Source: Annona cherimola
Taxonomy: Eukaryota; Streptophyta; Magnoliopsida; Magnoliales; Annonaceae
NCBI GenBank assembly: GCA_030490835.1
Contig: CM059975.1
Coordinates: 29,482,133-29,546,132, forward strand
Reading direction: 5' to 3'
DNA: 64,000 nucleotides
Shown: positions 1 through 11,189 of the stretch, in pieces
How positions within the stretch are numbered: the stretch's first letter is position 1
Layout: each line of letters starts with the position of its first letter
The notes under the pieces: generated by a model
What the model saw: the letters and a program-made list of their open reading frames with translations, nothing else
What the model was told of the DNA's origin: nothing
Databases searched by the model: none
Made by a program: the position numbers and the translations under genes

Positions 1-412
1 ACTTATAACTTCTGAACTTAAATGAAAACTTCAATTCAGTTCCAGCATGAGACCAATTATGTAAACAAAGTTAGGTATAAGTTTTACATTTTGCAATAAA
101 ATTAGAGTTAAGATTAAAGCAAATTCAAGTTAATAAACTTAAAGTTTACTCATAATGTAACAACTTGAATGACGAGGTAGTTGATGTGAGTTAGTTAAGA
201 GGTATATGGTACAAGATTAAAGTGTCTAAAGTTAAGTAAAGACATTTGCCTCCTACAATTATCTCTCTTTTATAATTATATTCATTGGTGGTTTGTTAAT
301 CCAAAGTGGGTGATATAATAAAAGATTATGATAAAATGATAAAATACAAAAAATGTGAAGAAATAATAAAAAAATAAATGATCCTATAAGAATACAAATT
401 TTAAATGAAAAA
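1..412. other. AT-rich intergenic, nothing assigned
   Basis: Low-complexity AT-rich sequence with no credible coding frame, RNA gene or bounded repeat before the Tourist-like block that starts near 419. Confidence 0.5.
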
Positions 413-418
413 AATTTA

Positions 419-964
419 GGATGTGTTTGACAATATGCTGAAAATGTTAAGTTAAAACTTTCAAGGTGTGTTTGTTTGGGGCCAAATCTTGTCAATTAAA
501 ACTTTTCAACCAAAAACTTTTCACTCTTCATAACTACTCTATTTTTTAATTATTTTTTCACATTTTTCTATACAAATTACCCTACTTTTCAATCATTTCT
601 ACACAACTACCCATATAATTAACCTATTTATTTTAACTTTATTCTCTTTACTCCTCATCATTACCCCTGTTATATCACATCATTTTCTATCAATTTGACA
701 ACTTCTACCTCTAAAACTTTTCACTCTCCACAACTATCATATTTTTTAATTATTTTTTCATATTTTCCTATATAACTACCCTACTTTTCAATCATTTCTA
801 CACAACTACCCACACAACTAACCTATCTATTTTAACTTTATCTTCTTTACTCTCCATCATTACCCTTATCATATCACATTATTTCATAACTTTTACTCTC
901 CAAAACTATAACTTTTCCTCTCCAAAACTATTCATCAAAAATTTTATCCACTCCCGATCACACC
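419..964 (+). mobile_element. Tandem/nested Tourist-like MITEs (PIF/Harbinger type)
   Basis: An outer left end (GGATGTGTTTG after TTA) is followed at 465 by a second end, GGTGTGTTTG. The body then appears twice in a row, each with the family landmarks AACTTTTCACTC, ATTTTTTAATTATTTT and ACCTATNTATTTTAAC. The right end is CACACC followed by TTTA. The first body lacks its right end, so this is either one copy inserted in another or a partial tandem duplication. The same family occurs intact at 9473-9753. Confidence 0.7.
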
Positions 965-1192
965 TTTAATGAAAAACCAAAGCATAGCTACATCTCATCT
1001 TCTAATTATGATGCGAAGCCATTGACGCGTGCTTTTCAAACGCATAAACGAAGGCAGTGGTTTGCCACGTAAGCATATCCTCCTTGTCATTGTATCACCA
1101 CCGTCCATTCAAGTGGCCCACACTCTCCTTAGCTGCTCATTTCTCTGCCAGCCTCCCCAATATTCCTATCAGTCCTATTCAATTTCCTCCCA

Positions 1193-1219
1193 CCTCTCTC
1201 TCTCTCTCTCTCTCTCTCC
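1193..1219 (+). repeat. CT microsatellite in the leader of the ATL gene
   Basis: A run of (CT)n lies just 5' of the ATG at 1226. CT/GA runs in plant leaders are known binding sites of GAGA-binding BBR/BPC factors; that role here is inference. I saw no clear TATA box upstream. Confidence 0.6.
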
Positions 1220-1225
1220 ACATCC

Positions 1226-1810
1226 ATGGAACAGCAGCAGAAGCAGCAGACCTCCCTCAAGCTCCTCCTGCTATCTCATTTGCCCCCCGCCCAAAGCCCC
1301 ACTCCATCAACCGCCGCCGCCGCCAGGGATCCACCCGTCGATCAAGAAGCGGCCCTAGACTTCAACGTCGTCGTCATCCTCGCCGCCATGCTCTGTGCTC
1401 TCGTCTGCGGCCTCGGTCTCCACTCCATGCTCCAGTGCGTTGTACGCTGCACCCAGCGCGTTGTCACTGACCCCGTCGAGTGGGTGGCCTCCCGCCGGCT
1501 CAACACCGGCCTCAAGAAGGAGGACGTGGTCGCCATCCCCACCTCCATCTACGCAGCACCACCCACTTCCTCCTCTGCATCAGCCGCTGCAGCTGCCGGG
1601 TGCGCCATCTGCCTGGCAGACTTCACCGATGGCGACAAGATCCGAGTCATACCCAAATGCAACCATCGGTTCCACGTGGCCTGCATCGATACCTGGCTCA
1701 TGGCTCACTCCTCTTGCCCCACCTGTAGGAACCGTCTCTCTAGTCATTCTCATCATCCTTCCTCCTCTGGCCCCGTCCACCTCCAGATTCTCACCTGTCT
1801 TTCAACTTAA
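1226..1810 (+). CDS. ATL-family RING-H2 E3 ubiquitin ligase (ATL72-76-like)
   Basis: Intronless, 194 residues, as is usual for the ATL family. One hydrophobic segment (about residues 43-70, FNVVVILAAMLCALVCGLGL) should anchor it in a membrane. A GLD-like stretch follows (GLKKEDVVAIPTSIY). The RING-H2 finger starts at CAICLADF: two Cys, 15 residues, Cys-x-His-x2-His-x2-Cys, 10 residues, Cys-x2-Cys, with the typical DTWL tryptophan. All eight zinc ligands are present, so it should be an active E3 ligase that recruits an E2 enzyme. The membrane segment plus 'GLKK' resembles the Arabidopsis ATL72-76 group from memory, not from a search. The tail after the RING is short and Ser/His-rich. Substrates cannot be told. 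The ATG is the first in frame and follows the CT-rich leader. GC content is far above that of the flanks. Confidence 0.93.
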   Translation: MEQQQKQQTSLKLLLLSHLPPAQSPTPSTAAAARDPPVDQEAALDFNVVVILAAMLCALVCGLGLHSMLQCVVRCTQRVVTDPVEWVASRRLNTGLKKEDVVAIPTSIYAAPPTSSSASAAAAAGCAICLADFTDGDKIRVIPKCNHRFHVACIDTWLMAHSSCPTCRNRLSSHSHHPSSSGPVHLQILTCLST

Positions 1811-3510
1811 TCATCGCCCACCTCTCTCTCTCTAGCAATAATATTATTGTAATTATGCTTTATATATTCTAATAATGAGTTTCCTCCATTTTATTTCATC
1901 ACGCTTATTCAGATCAGTCTAGGTATTTTGATGGACGGTGCTTCGATATATCGGCGCATGGAACGGCTCCCATGCACAACTTATCACCTTCACATCCTTT
2001 TAATTAAATTTGTGGCCGGCCGCCATGGTCGCGTCCAACACAAATGTTTGGACTTGTTTTTCTGCCTTTTTTTTGTTTTGTTTTTGCTTTTATTTTCGTA
2101 TTTTTGTGGTGCCGAGTTTGCATCCATGCAAGTGGGTGCAAATTGCAAGATGCACCTTTTAAAAAGCTGGGGGTGGTTTTGATTGAAAGGGAACAGAGCA
2201 AGGCCACTTGGTTTTCAATTAAGGGAATTTTAATTTCTCATCAATATTACTCAAGACCATGCCATACGCATGCTTGGAATTTTATTGCACTTGATGGCTA
2301 TTTACATATATGTAGTCCTGATTCTCTTTGGATGTCAGTGTCTAGACTTAATGATTGCTGGCGCTATACTCATTTTCAAAATTTGTTTATGGATATATGA
2401 GCTAAAAACTGCTTAATAATCTAATCAAATTTTAAAATATTAAAAAAATAAAAATTTAAAATCTGTACAGTAAATACATTTTGCTTTAAAAAATAAAAAT
2501 TTCGAAAATGGCTATAACGACCCCAAGCATTTAATCTTTATGCTTGCATGCACATGAAATCGCACTCCTACGCATATGGGAAATGGCTGGTGTTCTCGGT
2601 TGCAATTGGATCATACATTCACGTCACCCGTTATGTTTATTATAAATTGTTTTAGTAGTATATTAATTTTCATCCAAATCACATATGGATACAGACCCAT
2701 TTTAAAATGATGTCAATCAACATAATGAAATAATTTTATTTTAAAGACCCATGTTTATCTTGACTGTTTAAAATATGAATTCTATATAGATAAATTACTA
2801 TATAAAATATTATTACATTACAATAAATAAAAAATAAATTTAAATTTTTTTCAAAATTTACATACAAATATATACATTTATGATAGACGTGAGACTGCAA
2901 AAAGCAGCACCATATCTAGGGCGTAGCCGGATGCGCTATTGCACCCTAGCGTTTCTCGATGTAAATAGTATAATGATCCAAGGTTTACCATTTAATACAT
3001 AAACATGTGATGAGCTTTGGTATATATTGACTTTGGAACTTTTGTTCAATTTTTTTAAAATAATTTCAAATAACAATTATTTCACCGTAATTTCGTTAAA
3101 TGGGTGAAAATTGTTATTTTAAAATTATAAAAACATATAGAAAATTTCAAAAATAATATATATTGGTATATAAATTAAATACCTGTGGCCCACATAAAAA
3201 AAAATGCAAAAAACGGCTTAAATACCTTTATGTATCTAGCTCCCTGATATATTGAATGGAATCCTTCATCTAATACAGTCAAACTACTACCTAAGCAAGT
3301 AATAGCCAATTGTTTTGAGCCATTTTTATTATTCTGTGTTTTGTTCTTATATAAGACCAGGTGCATGCAGTTCATATATGAAATTTATCTTTTTGATTTT
3401 TTTTATCTTTTTATAAAATTATAAAATCAATAATTTTGAATATATTCAAAAATTAAATAAGATGAAAGTTGTTGATTTTATAATTTTACAAAAAAGAGTC
3501 ATGATCCCAT
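1811..3510. other. Intergenic, 3' flank of the ATL gene
   Basis: It begins with the likely 3' untranslated region (T-rich, with AATAAT motifs near 1838-1875). The rest is AT-rich. Open frames at 1928-2400 have no recognisable domain and poor composition, and I take them as chance. Around 2890-3180 there are weak similarities to the foldback elements annotated elsewhere. Confidence 0.5.
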
Positions 3511-3845
3511 GCGGCTAGCTGCATGGAACCTCCATGCGTTCAGCCATGGAACCCATTTTTTATTTTTTTTATTTTTAAATAAATATGTAGAGTTAGGTAT
3601 ATTTAATCTAAAAAGCAACTTTTACCATTTTTGGATGCTTTTAAGTATTTTTAAATTTTTAATTACAATGGTATTTTTCGTAATTTTCGACTTAGAAATT
3701 ACGAAAAATGTCACTGTGTTTAAAAATAAAAATACTTAAAAAATCCAAAAATGGTAATACTTGATTTTTAGATTAAATACACCGAACTCTAAATATTCAT
3801 AAAAAATTAAAAAATATTTTTGGGAGGGTCCTGTGGCCTAATGCA
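3511..3845. mobile_element. Foldback (long-hairpin) element FB1
   Basis: Two arms of about 130 bp (near 3555-3690 and 3697-3825) are inverted copies. The left arm has GTTAGGTATATTTAATCTAA and ACCATTTTTGGATG; the right arm has the complements CCAAAAATGGTAA and TTAGATTAAATACACC. The loop holds TTTTTCGTAATTTTCGACTT then AAATTACGAAAAATG. The tips are CATGGAACC-like on the left and GGGTCC...CATGGGCCC on the right. No coding capacity. Confidence 0.75.
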
Positions 3846-5190
3846 TGGGCCCTAAAAATCCTTTTGTACTTACAACACTTGCCCATAATTCTTATTATAC
3901 TCACAATTTTTTAATAATTTCTTTTATACATGTAACATTTCACCTTAAATACCTATCATATACAACAGTCAAAATAACCGTTAACTATCCCATTGAAAAG
4001 ATGATTTATCTGTAACCTATCATAGCACAATGGTAACACATGGGTAGAGTGTGAGCGTTTGCCCGGGATCAAATTCCCGTAGGAGCAAAAGGCTCTGTAT
4101 AAAAAACTTTAATAAAGAAAAGATGATTTTGCTCCTCCATGATTTCTTAATTGAAACAATTTAACCATATATGACTCAACTAATGTTGGTAAACCATTAG
4201 TATATGAGATTAAGTGATTCAAATATAATATTTGGATTAAATTGTTTAAATTAGGAAAGATTTAAATGCATGAAATTAATTTTAATAGGATAATTAATTA
4301 TTGTTTTAACCGTATATGTATGATAGGACTTTAAGATAGAATATTATATGTATAAGAGGACTTTTTGAAATATTGTGCGTATATTAGGAATTAGAAGCAG
4401 ATATTGTAGACATGAGAAAAAAATTAAGGATAACTATTCAACACTTATATAAGCATGAAAGCTCCAAGATTACCTTTTTAATTTAAAAATATTTTTAAAA
4501 ACTATGCCAATTGTTATGTTTATCCATGTTTATTTATTAATGATTCCAAAAATTACATATTTTACAAAATTTTATATGCTATATATATATTTTTAAAATT
4601 TAATAGTTATACATTCAATTCACTCTCAAAAACTCAATTTTTTTACAAGATATAGTTTTTCAATGAAAATTATTTTTTGACATCATGATGAAATAGTATG
4701 TGTTAAATATAATAAATAATTTACATTCGAAAATATATTTTAAATTTCAAAACTAATGATAAATGGAAAGCGTCCATCATTACCCATGAATTTTTTTTAT
4801 TACATCAACCAAGACCACTCTCAGGGACACCAAAATCATAATAATAATAAGGACACAAAACAACCATTGTAACTTTGCATTGGATGATTATCCATATATA
4901 TGGATTCCAATTCTTTGCAAATAAATGTTACTGGTCTTTTGCAAAGTTGTATTCATGGTTTAAAATTGTTATGGAAATGAAAGCCCATGTGCATTGTGAG
5001 GACCAGATATTTTATTTTATTTTCATCATAACCCTTCTCTATTTATGAAGTAACTTATGAACATACTACTAGGAATTTATGATGTTAATGAATGCATAAC
5101 ATATATGGACAAGGCATCTAGGGGACGTATAGTGCATGTATGCATATATTATGATCTTAGCACATTGAGTATAAATTTAAAGGTATATGA
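3846..5190. other. Intergenic, AT-rich, one SINE
   Basis: Apart from the SINE at 4008-4116, I see AT-rich unique-looking sequence and a weak foldback-like patch near 4460-4740. No gene is supported. Confidence 0.5.
3995..4129 (+). mobile_element. Short tRNA-derived SINE with 13-bp target-site duplication
   Basis: The body is 4008-4116. Its head has a Pol III A-box-like TAGCACAATGG (from 4023) and a B-box-like GGATCAAATTCCC. Its tail is simple and A/T-rich, ending in AATAAA. It is bracketed by an exact direct repeat GAAAAGATGATTT at 3995-4007 and 4117-4129, the mark of LINE-type (target-primed) insertion. The 109-bp body is short for a plant SINE. SINEs encode no protein and need a partner LINE reverse transcriptase. 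Confidence 0.85.
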
Positions 5191-5199
5191 TTAGCGTGT

Positions 5200-7877
5200 C
5201 ATTGTTGAGACTATGACTATTTTCCCCCTCGCAGAGTAGGTACGAGGTTCGACCTGCTTGGTCAGGTTGCAGGGGTCAAGGGGACAGCGCCCCCGGAGAA
5301 AATTTTAATTAGTAAGTCGTAGGAGTGGGAAAGTAAATTACTAATTGCGATTAGACTCGACTCATGCTCTGGCCTGGCCCGACTCGATGGGGGTTCAGTT
5401 GACAAGGGGAGCCCGCGCGCTAGGGCTTCATTTTCATTTGCGCTCGACTATCTTTCCTTCTTCTTCTCTTCCCGTTCTCTGCTTCTTCTCTTCTTTTCCT
5501 TCTACTCAGTTCGATTTAGCCGTAGATTTCTTCAAGAAAAATCTACCAACTTCCTTGAAGATCATCGATTCTAATCAAGGAAGCTCCGAATCTCTGCAAT
5601 TCAAGTCTAGGGTTGTTGTTTTTTGGAGAAATCACGATCAAGATAAGTAAATGTCGCCCCTTCTTGATTTAGTGATTAAATTCCATGTTAAACATGATAT
5701 AAGACTGGTGGGAATCTGTAGTGCCTAACAACTTCATGGTATGAGGCGTAGGGTTCGTAACAGTTAGGGTAAGCAGGGTTTATCGGGAATTTGCTATGTA
5801 TGTGCAATTTCTATGAAGTAAAGGACTTGTTAGCAATTTTTATATTGTTGAAATGTGACGTTAATCGATTCGACTCAAACGAGAGTATGAATTGAATGTT
5901 CTCTTATTTCGCACCTATCATGTGTTTGGTAAAATGCTCGTATGATAGTTTTATATGTTGAATTTAAAGTAAAATTTGTTGATGTTGTATGTGCGGTTTG
6001 TGACATTTATCCTTGTCTGTTATGTATGATGTGTTATTTAAAATGGTTGGGTGTAAAATGGTTGTTCATGACCCCTGATTGACATGAGGATAAAGTTGTT
6101 CATGGCCCTTGATAGACATGAGTAGAGAATTGTTCGTGTCGTTCTATTTATACATGGTTATATGCATATGATCTTGGGAGTGGGTATTGGACCCATATGT
6201 ATTATCTTGATCACTACATATGCATCCATCATTTTACTTATTTCCACTTTGTGCTAACCACTATCTATTTAGACTCATATGGTTTGTTATTTTGTTCTTA
6301 GATCACAGGCCAGGTGAGGAACCTCAAGATGTGGCAAGTTGAAGATCAAATCTTGGAGACCATTAGCATAATATCTTAAATTACAGCTATTTTAAAATTT
6401 GTGCTCTTTTGATATTCGTATATGTAGACGATTACTGAGACAGATTTACTTGACAAAAATATTGTATTTGGTATTTTGAATTGGATTATAATCTCAGTGG
6501 ATGTGTATATATATATATATAATCATTTAGTTTGCTTGTTATGTAAGGATAACATTCAATGATTTTCCTTCTATATGAATGTCCTTATTATATGAAGATA
6601 CAAGTGTATAAATATAGGTTTGAATGTTAAATTTTGAAATGAAATTGAAATGTCTATGAATATCAAGTCGTGTATTCCATACCACCTCTTATATATTATG
6701 GATAGGGGTGCAACTTGGTACTGGGTCGGTCCAAACTCGCCTGACCCGACGCAGTACCAAAACTAAAAATGAGTTTTATTTTTTAGATTTTTTTCAAAAT
6801 AGACCCGGTTTCAACCCGACCCGTAGAAACCCGAATCCAAAACTGGGTTCGCACCAACCCGGTACCAAAACCCGACCTGGTCCGAATCCGGTGTAATTTA
6901 TATAATTTTTTCATAAATTATACATGCTTTTTTTGGAGACATGAACTCATTTGAATTTTGAATTTATTTAAAAGTGGATGTAAACTTATTTAAACTTGAG
7001 ATTTGTTTATATTGTCATTTTAAATTTGGATTGCACTTAAATTAGATTGGAATGTTGAACCATTATCCTTAGTGTATTTAGATTTAGTTGCTTTGAATAA
7101 CTGTTATGTGGATTATGTTTGCATTTAAGTTGGAATGATAAATCTATTTCATATTATACTTTCTGTTAGTATGAGAAATCCGTTAGTTTGAATTTCATAT
7201 TGTAGTATAAATATGATTCATATTTTAAGTTTATTGGTATGACAAGTGGTCAATTTCTATTTTAGCAATTTGCATGATAAATATTCAGTTTGAATTCAAT
7301 TTCAGCAATTTGTATGATAATGTTTAGTTTCAACTACAATAGTTGGTAAGATATGTTTATTTTCTATTTGCTACACTTGAGTCATTTCCATTAGCTATTA
7401 AATAGAAATGACCAACTAGTCATAAAACTAACTAATTTGTCATTTATTTGTGTCTATAGGGTGCTGAAAAATTGCTTGCAGAGTTGATTCAAAGAATATT
7501 GCAGAATTCAGCATGATATTGTAGAATTCTTTGAAAGGATGTTGCAGAATTCAGCGTGAGGTTTGACTTCATAAACACAGGTATGTATATTCCAATAATT
7601 TTCTTTTAGATTACAATTAAATTTGGAAAAAAACAGTTTATTGGTAACCCGAAATCAAACCAAAACCAATGCGAACCTGGTTCGAATCCGAATTAAATTC
7701 TTAAGGTTAGGGTTTGGGTTTACTCCAACCCGGTTGGCTTAGGGTTTAGGTTCACTCCAACCCGGTATAACCCGAACCGAGTTGCACCCCTAATTATGGG
7801 GAGATGCTGTCGAATTTTTTTTTAGGTTGTATAGTACCCATTGACTAGTTATTAAGTAAATCTAGAAATGGGGCGTT
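5200..7877 (+). mobile_element. Probable solo or partial LTR of a Ty3-type retrotransposon, interrupted by a hAT element
   Basis: The right end reads GGGGCGTTACA (ends 7877), a common terminus of plant Ty3 (Del/Tekay-like) LTRs. The left part has the GC-rich hairpin GGGGACAGCGCCCCC near 5281 and a CTTCTTCTTCTC pyrimidine leader near 5455, also typical of LTRs. No gag or pol frame is present. I could not fix the left border or find a 5-bp target-site duplication. The open frame at 5345-5650 looks like LTR leader, not a gene. Removing the nested hAT (6703-7792 plus duplication) leaves about 1.6 kb. Confidence 0.5.
6703..7792. mobile_element. Non-autonomous hAT element, 1090 bp, 8-bp duplication
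   Basis: The ends are inverted repeats: TAGGGGTGCAACTTGGT on the left, and the complement of TAGGGGTGCAACTCGGTTC on the right. The flanking 8-mers are ATTATGGA (6695-6702) and ATTATGGG (7793-7800), matching at 7 of 8 bases. TAGGGGTG ends and 8-bp duplications are hAT hallmarks. The subterminal zones are rich in ACCCGGT/ACCCGAC motifs, possible transposase-binding repeats. No transposase frame is present; the open frame at 6708-6896 is made only of those subterminal repeats. Confidence 0.85.
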
Positions 7878-9469
7878 ACATGCATAGAGTTATATGCTAA
7901 AATTTATCATTTTAATTTTTAAAATCAAAGAAATATAAAAATCTAAAATTGGTAAATTTTGGCATATAAACTTTGTATGTAATTATGAAAGCTTCTATGC
8001 TTCCATTTTGTTTTAAATTTTAAAATATTTTTGAAAATCTAAACTATTTGTCATGTTAAAATGTTTATTGATGTGTATTTATTTATAGTCCTAAAAACTA
8101 AATACATTGTAAACTTTTATATAATATATACTTTTTTTATTTTTAGAAACACTCTAAAATGATAATATTTTTTACAAGGTATAAGATTCAAACAAAAACT
8201 ATTTTTATAACACGATAAAACAAGATGTATTAAATATGATCAGTGGTTTAAATTTTAAAAAGTATATTTCAATATTTAAAAATCAAGAGTAAGTACGAAA
8301 GCTTCCTACTTACATACATATTGAATCATTCCTTGATGATCATATACCATCAAATTGTTACTCAACAATCCATTGATTTTTATATTTAAAAATATTCTAA
8401 ATCCGAATCATTTAAATTATTCTTCTATATACATATATCTATGGACTCAAGATTTAATGCACATGATTGTATCGAAACTTTAGTGCATTCTGTGAAAAAT
8501 TTATTTTTAAATTTTTTTTTATAAAACTGTTAATTTAGATACATTAAGTTCTACTTTTTTAAGAAAATAAAGGGTTTTAGTCAATTTTAAATGACTAAAA
8601 TACCCCTATTTCTAAAAATAAAAATATACAGATCTCCAAAAAGGTATAATTTGGTTTACAAATTAAATATATATATTAATAGTGTTATAAAAAATTTTAA
8701 AAAATGAAAAAATAAAATTTCCAACAAAATAAACTAAAATTTTAACGCAACAAAGTGCATTGAATCGGAACTCATATTTTCTCATCAAAGTGAATTTTGG
8801 CATTATAACTATGTATAACTAGAAGAATATCGCGAGTATTCTGATTCAATGTGGCCGACTTCAGTACGCACCAATGTGGTCAATGAGAAAATTATTTTTT
8901 AGAATTTTTTTATACATATATAGGCTTTATTTAAATTTTTTAAGTTTCACGCTCTCAAATTCAGCAAATTTAAAAATTTGTTTAGCATTTTTATTATTTC
9001 ACAAGACGAAAGACATAAGTAAGTAGGAGTTATAAAAAAAAATTAATTTTTTTTAGTTGAAAAGAATCAGAGCCCATATTGTAAATGATTCGTATTTTTA
9101 AAATTAAAAAAAATATATAATCAATATCCTATGTATATATAGGTTTGGACTTTGGAACGATGTATAGGTAGAGCACTGAATGCAACATAAATTCCATCAA
9201 GTCGATCATGGTGGAAGGCCTCTTTACTCTCTGGCGTGGCCCAGCATTAGGTTGGACATAGTGGAAGGCCTCTTTACGCTTTAGCCATGTACGACGATCG
9301 TAAAGATGTGAACTTGACCACCACCACGTATTAGTTCCTCACTTCTTAGGATTAATTCATGTAAAAAAGACGAATATTATTTTCTGACCACAGTGGCCCC
9401 CCGGGACAACACAACCAGCCGCGTCTCATAGTCTGCTTCTGACGCGCACCAATCCGTAGAGCTGGAGAT
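7878..9469. other. Intergenic, AT-rich with foldback debris
   Basis: It holds the FB8 hairpin (8465-8770) and weaker inverted segments near 7885-8290. A short duplicated phrase, GTGGAAGGCCTCTTTAC, occurs near 9211 and 9261. No gene is supported. Confidence 0.45.
8465..8770. mobile_element. Foldback element FB8
   Basis: An inverted repeat is centred near 8590 (TTTTAGTCAATTTTAAATGACTAAAA). Stems extend outward, with AACTGTTAATTTAGATACATT on the left and AAATATATATATTAATAGTGTTA on the right. The tips share TAGTGCATTC / AGTGCATTGA. It belongs to the same loose group as FB1 and FB3-FB7. Confidence 0.6.
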
Positions 9470-9472
9470 TTA

Positions 9473-9753
9473 GGGTGTGTTTGGTAACAAGGGAAAGTTG
9501 TCAAGTTAAAACTTTTCAATCTAAAACTTTTTACTCTCCATAACTACTCTATTTTTTAATAATTTCTTCACATTTTTCTATACAACTACCTTACTTTTCA
9601 ATCAATTCTACACAACTACCAACACAACTAACATATCTATTTCAACTTTATCCTATTTATTCCTCGTCATTACCCCTATCATATCATATCATTTGATAAC
9701 TTCTACTCTTTACAACTTTTCATCAAAAGTTTTATCCATTCCCAAACACGCTC
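9473..9753 (+). mobile_element. Intact Tourist-like MITE, 281 bp, TTA duplication
   Basis: The left end is GGGTGTGTTTGG and the right end is CCAAACACGCTC, an imperfect terminal inverted repeat. It is flanked on both sides by TTA (9470-9472 and 9754-9756), the 3-bp duplication typical of PIF/Harbinger (Tourist) elements. This is the best reference copy of the family. Other copies lie at 419-964, 10942-13249 (two nested), 13452-13690, 22170-22350, 37232-37410, 41763-42000, 45640-45904 and 47693-48030. Confidence 0.85.
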
Positions 9754-9756
9754 TTA

Positions 9757-10941
9757 AAATTGAAAGTTAGGGAGAGATATTTATCTCATTTATTCTTTTC
9801 CTAGAATTTTTATTAAAAAACATGATTAGAATCGATATGGATTATAGTGGTAGTATACACATAAATCAGAATTAAATAAGCAATCATAAAATTAAAAATA
9901 CTAAACATCAAAATTTACGTGAAAAATTCTTCAATTAGGAAGGTAATGATAAATAGGTTATAGATATAAACACAAGGATAACTCACGCTCATTCTGTAGA
10001 TGCTTTCCATACATCCGCAAATAAATCATTCTAATAACACATCTCTTGCCTCTTCAGGATACCTCAAGGTTACACTAAATAGTAACTGATGTATCTATAA
10101 ATAGGACTCTCATGTGTACTCTGTCTTGGATTGGATCCTGCACATACCAAGCTAACTCACGGGGAAATTGCGTCTTCAACCATTCTGCAACTTGTCAATT
10201 AATTTATTAGTCATCACACTCTAACATGGCATGACTTCACATCTTTTCACCTGAGAGTTCATTCTACATTCATGCCTAAATTAGTACGAAAACTGCGTCT
10301 CCACCTAAGATGGCCACACAGTCAATCGCTATGTCCACCATGTCACCATTTTTTCCATCTGCTAATACTTAAGAGATCACGAATTTGCCACAATAAGAGA
10401 TCAAAAATACCACCACTCAATGCACATCTTTTATCTTCCTTAGCTTTCCACTGGGAGCTTCTACTGAACCTTATTTCAACTCTCTTTGATTAACCAATCA
10501 TCATTTGCACACCACTCAAGCTCTCACCATCTACTTTTAGATTAATCTAATCTATTTTTATGCTATTTTCATGTGCACCTGTAACAAATTCCTTCACTCA
10601 GACATCACATAAATACAAGAGCTCCATCTATCTTTATATTCATTGTCTTAACATGTATGCCAAACTACATACATGACACACATGCTCTAACTTGTGCCAG
10701 TCTATCAACTGTGTATTTGATTATGCACCTTAAATGTACGAATATAATAAGAATTTAGAATAAAATATTATGGGTATAAGAGTAATTTTCAAAATATTGT
10801 GAGTATAATAAGAATTAGAGACAAATGTTGTGGGTATAAAAGGAATTTTTTAGTAGTAACAAAGATGTTCAATGATGGCAAAAGATAAATACCAAGAAGT
10901 AAAAAAAAAAGTGCACTTCTCTCTCACATATTTTATTTTTA
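9757..10941. other. Intergenic, origin unclear
   Basis: Around 9950-10700 the sequence is less AT-rich and reads like non-coding retroelement sequence, possibly in reverse orientation, but I found no LTR ends, primer-binding site or coding domain. The open frame at 10272-10493 has no recognisable motif. Confidence 0.4.
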
Positions 10942-11189
10942 GAGTGTGTTTGAGAAGTGATAAAATTTTTGAATAAAAGAATTTGATATAAAAGTCTTGA
11001 AATTGGAGAACATGATGTGATACGATAGAGATATTAATAAATAGTAGAGAAAATAAAGTTAAAAAGATAAGTTAATTGTATAGGTAGTTGTAAAAAAGCG
11101 ATTGGAAAGTAGAATATTTATAATAGAAAATATGAAAAAATAATTAAAAATAAGATAATTATAAAAAATAAAAAGTTTTAGGGTATGTT

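Noticed and set aside
5345..5650. 101-codon frame starting MRLDSTHALAWPD
   Set aside because: It falls in the leader-like part of an LTR (pyrimidine-rich, GC hairpin); no homology that I recognise.
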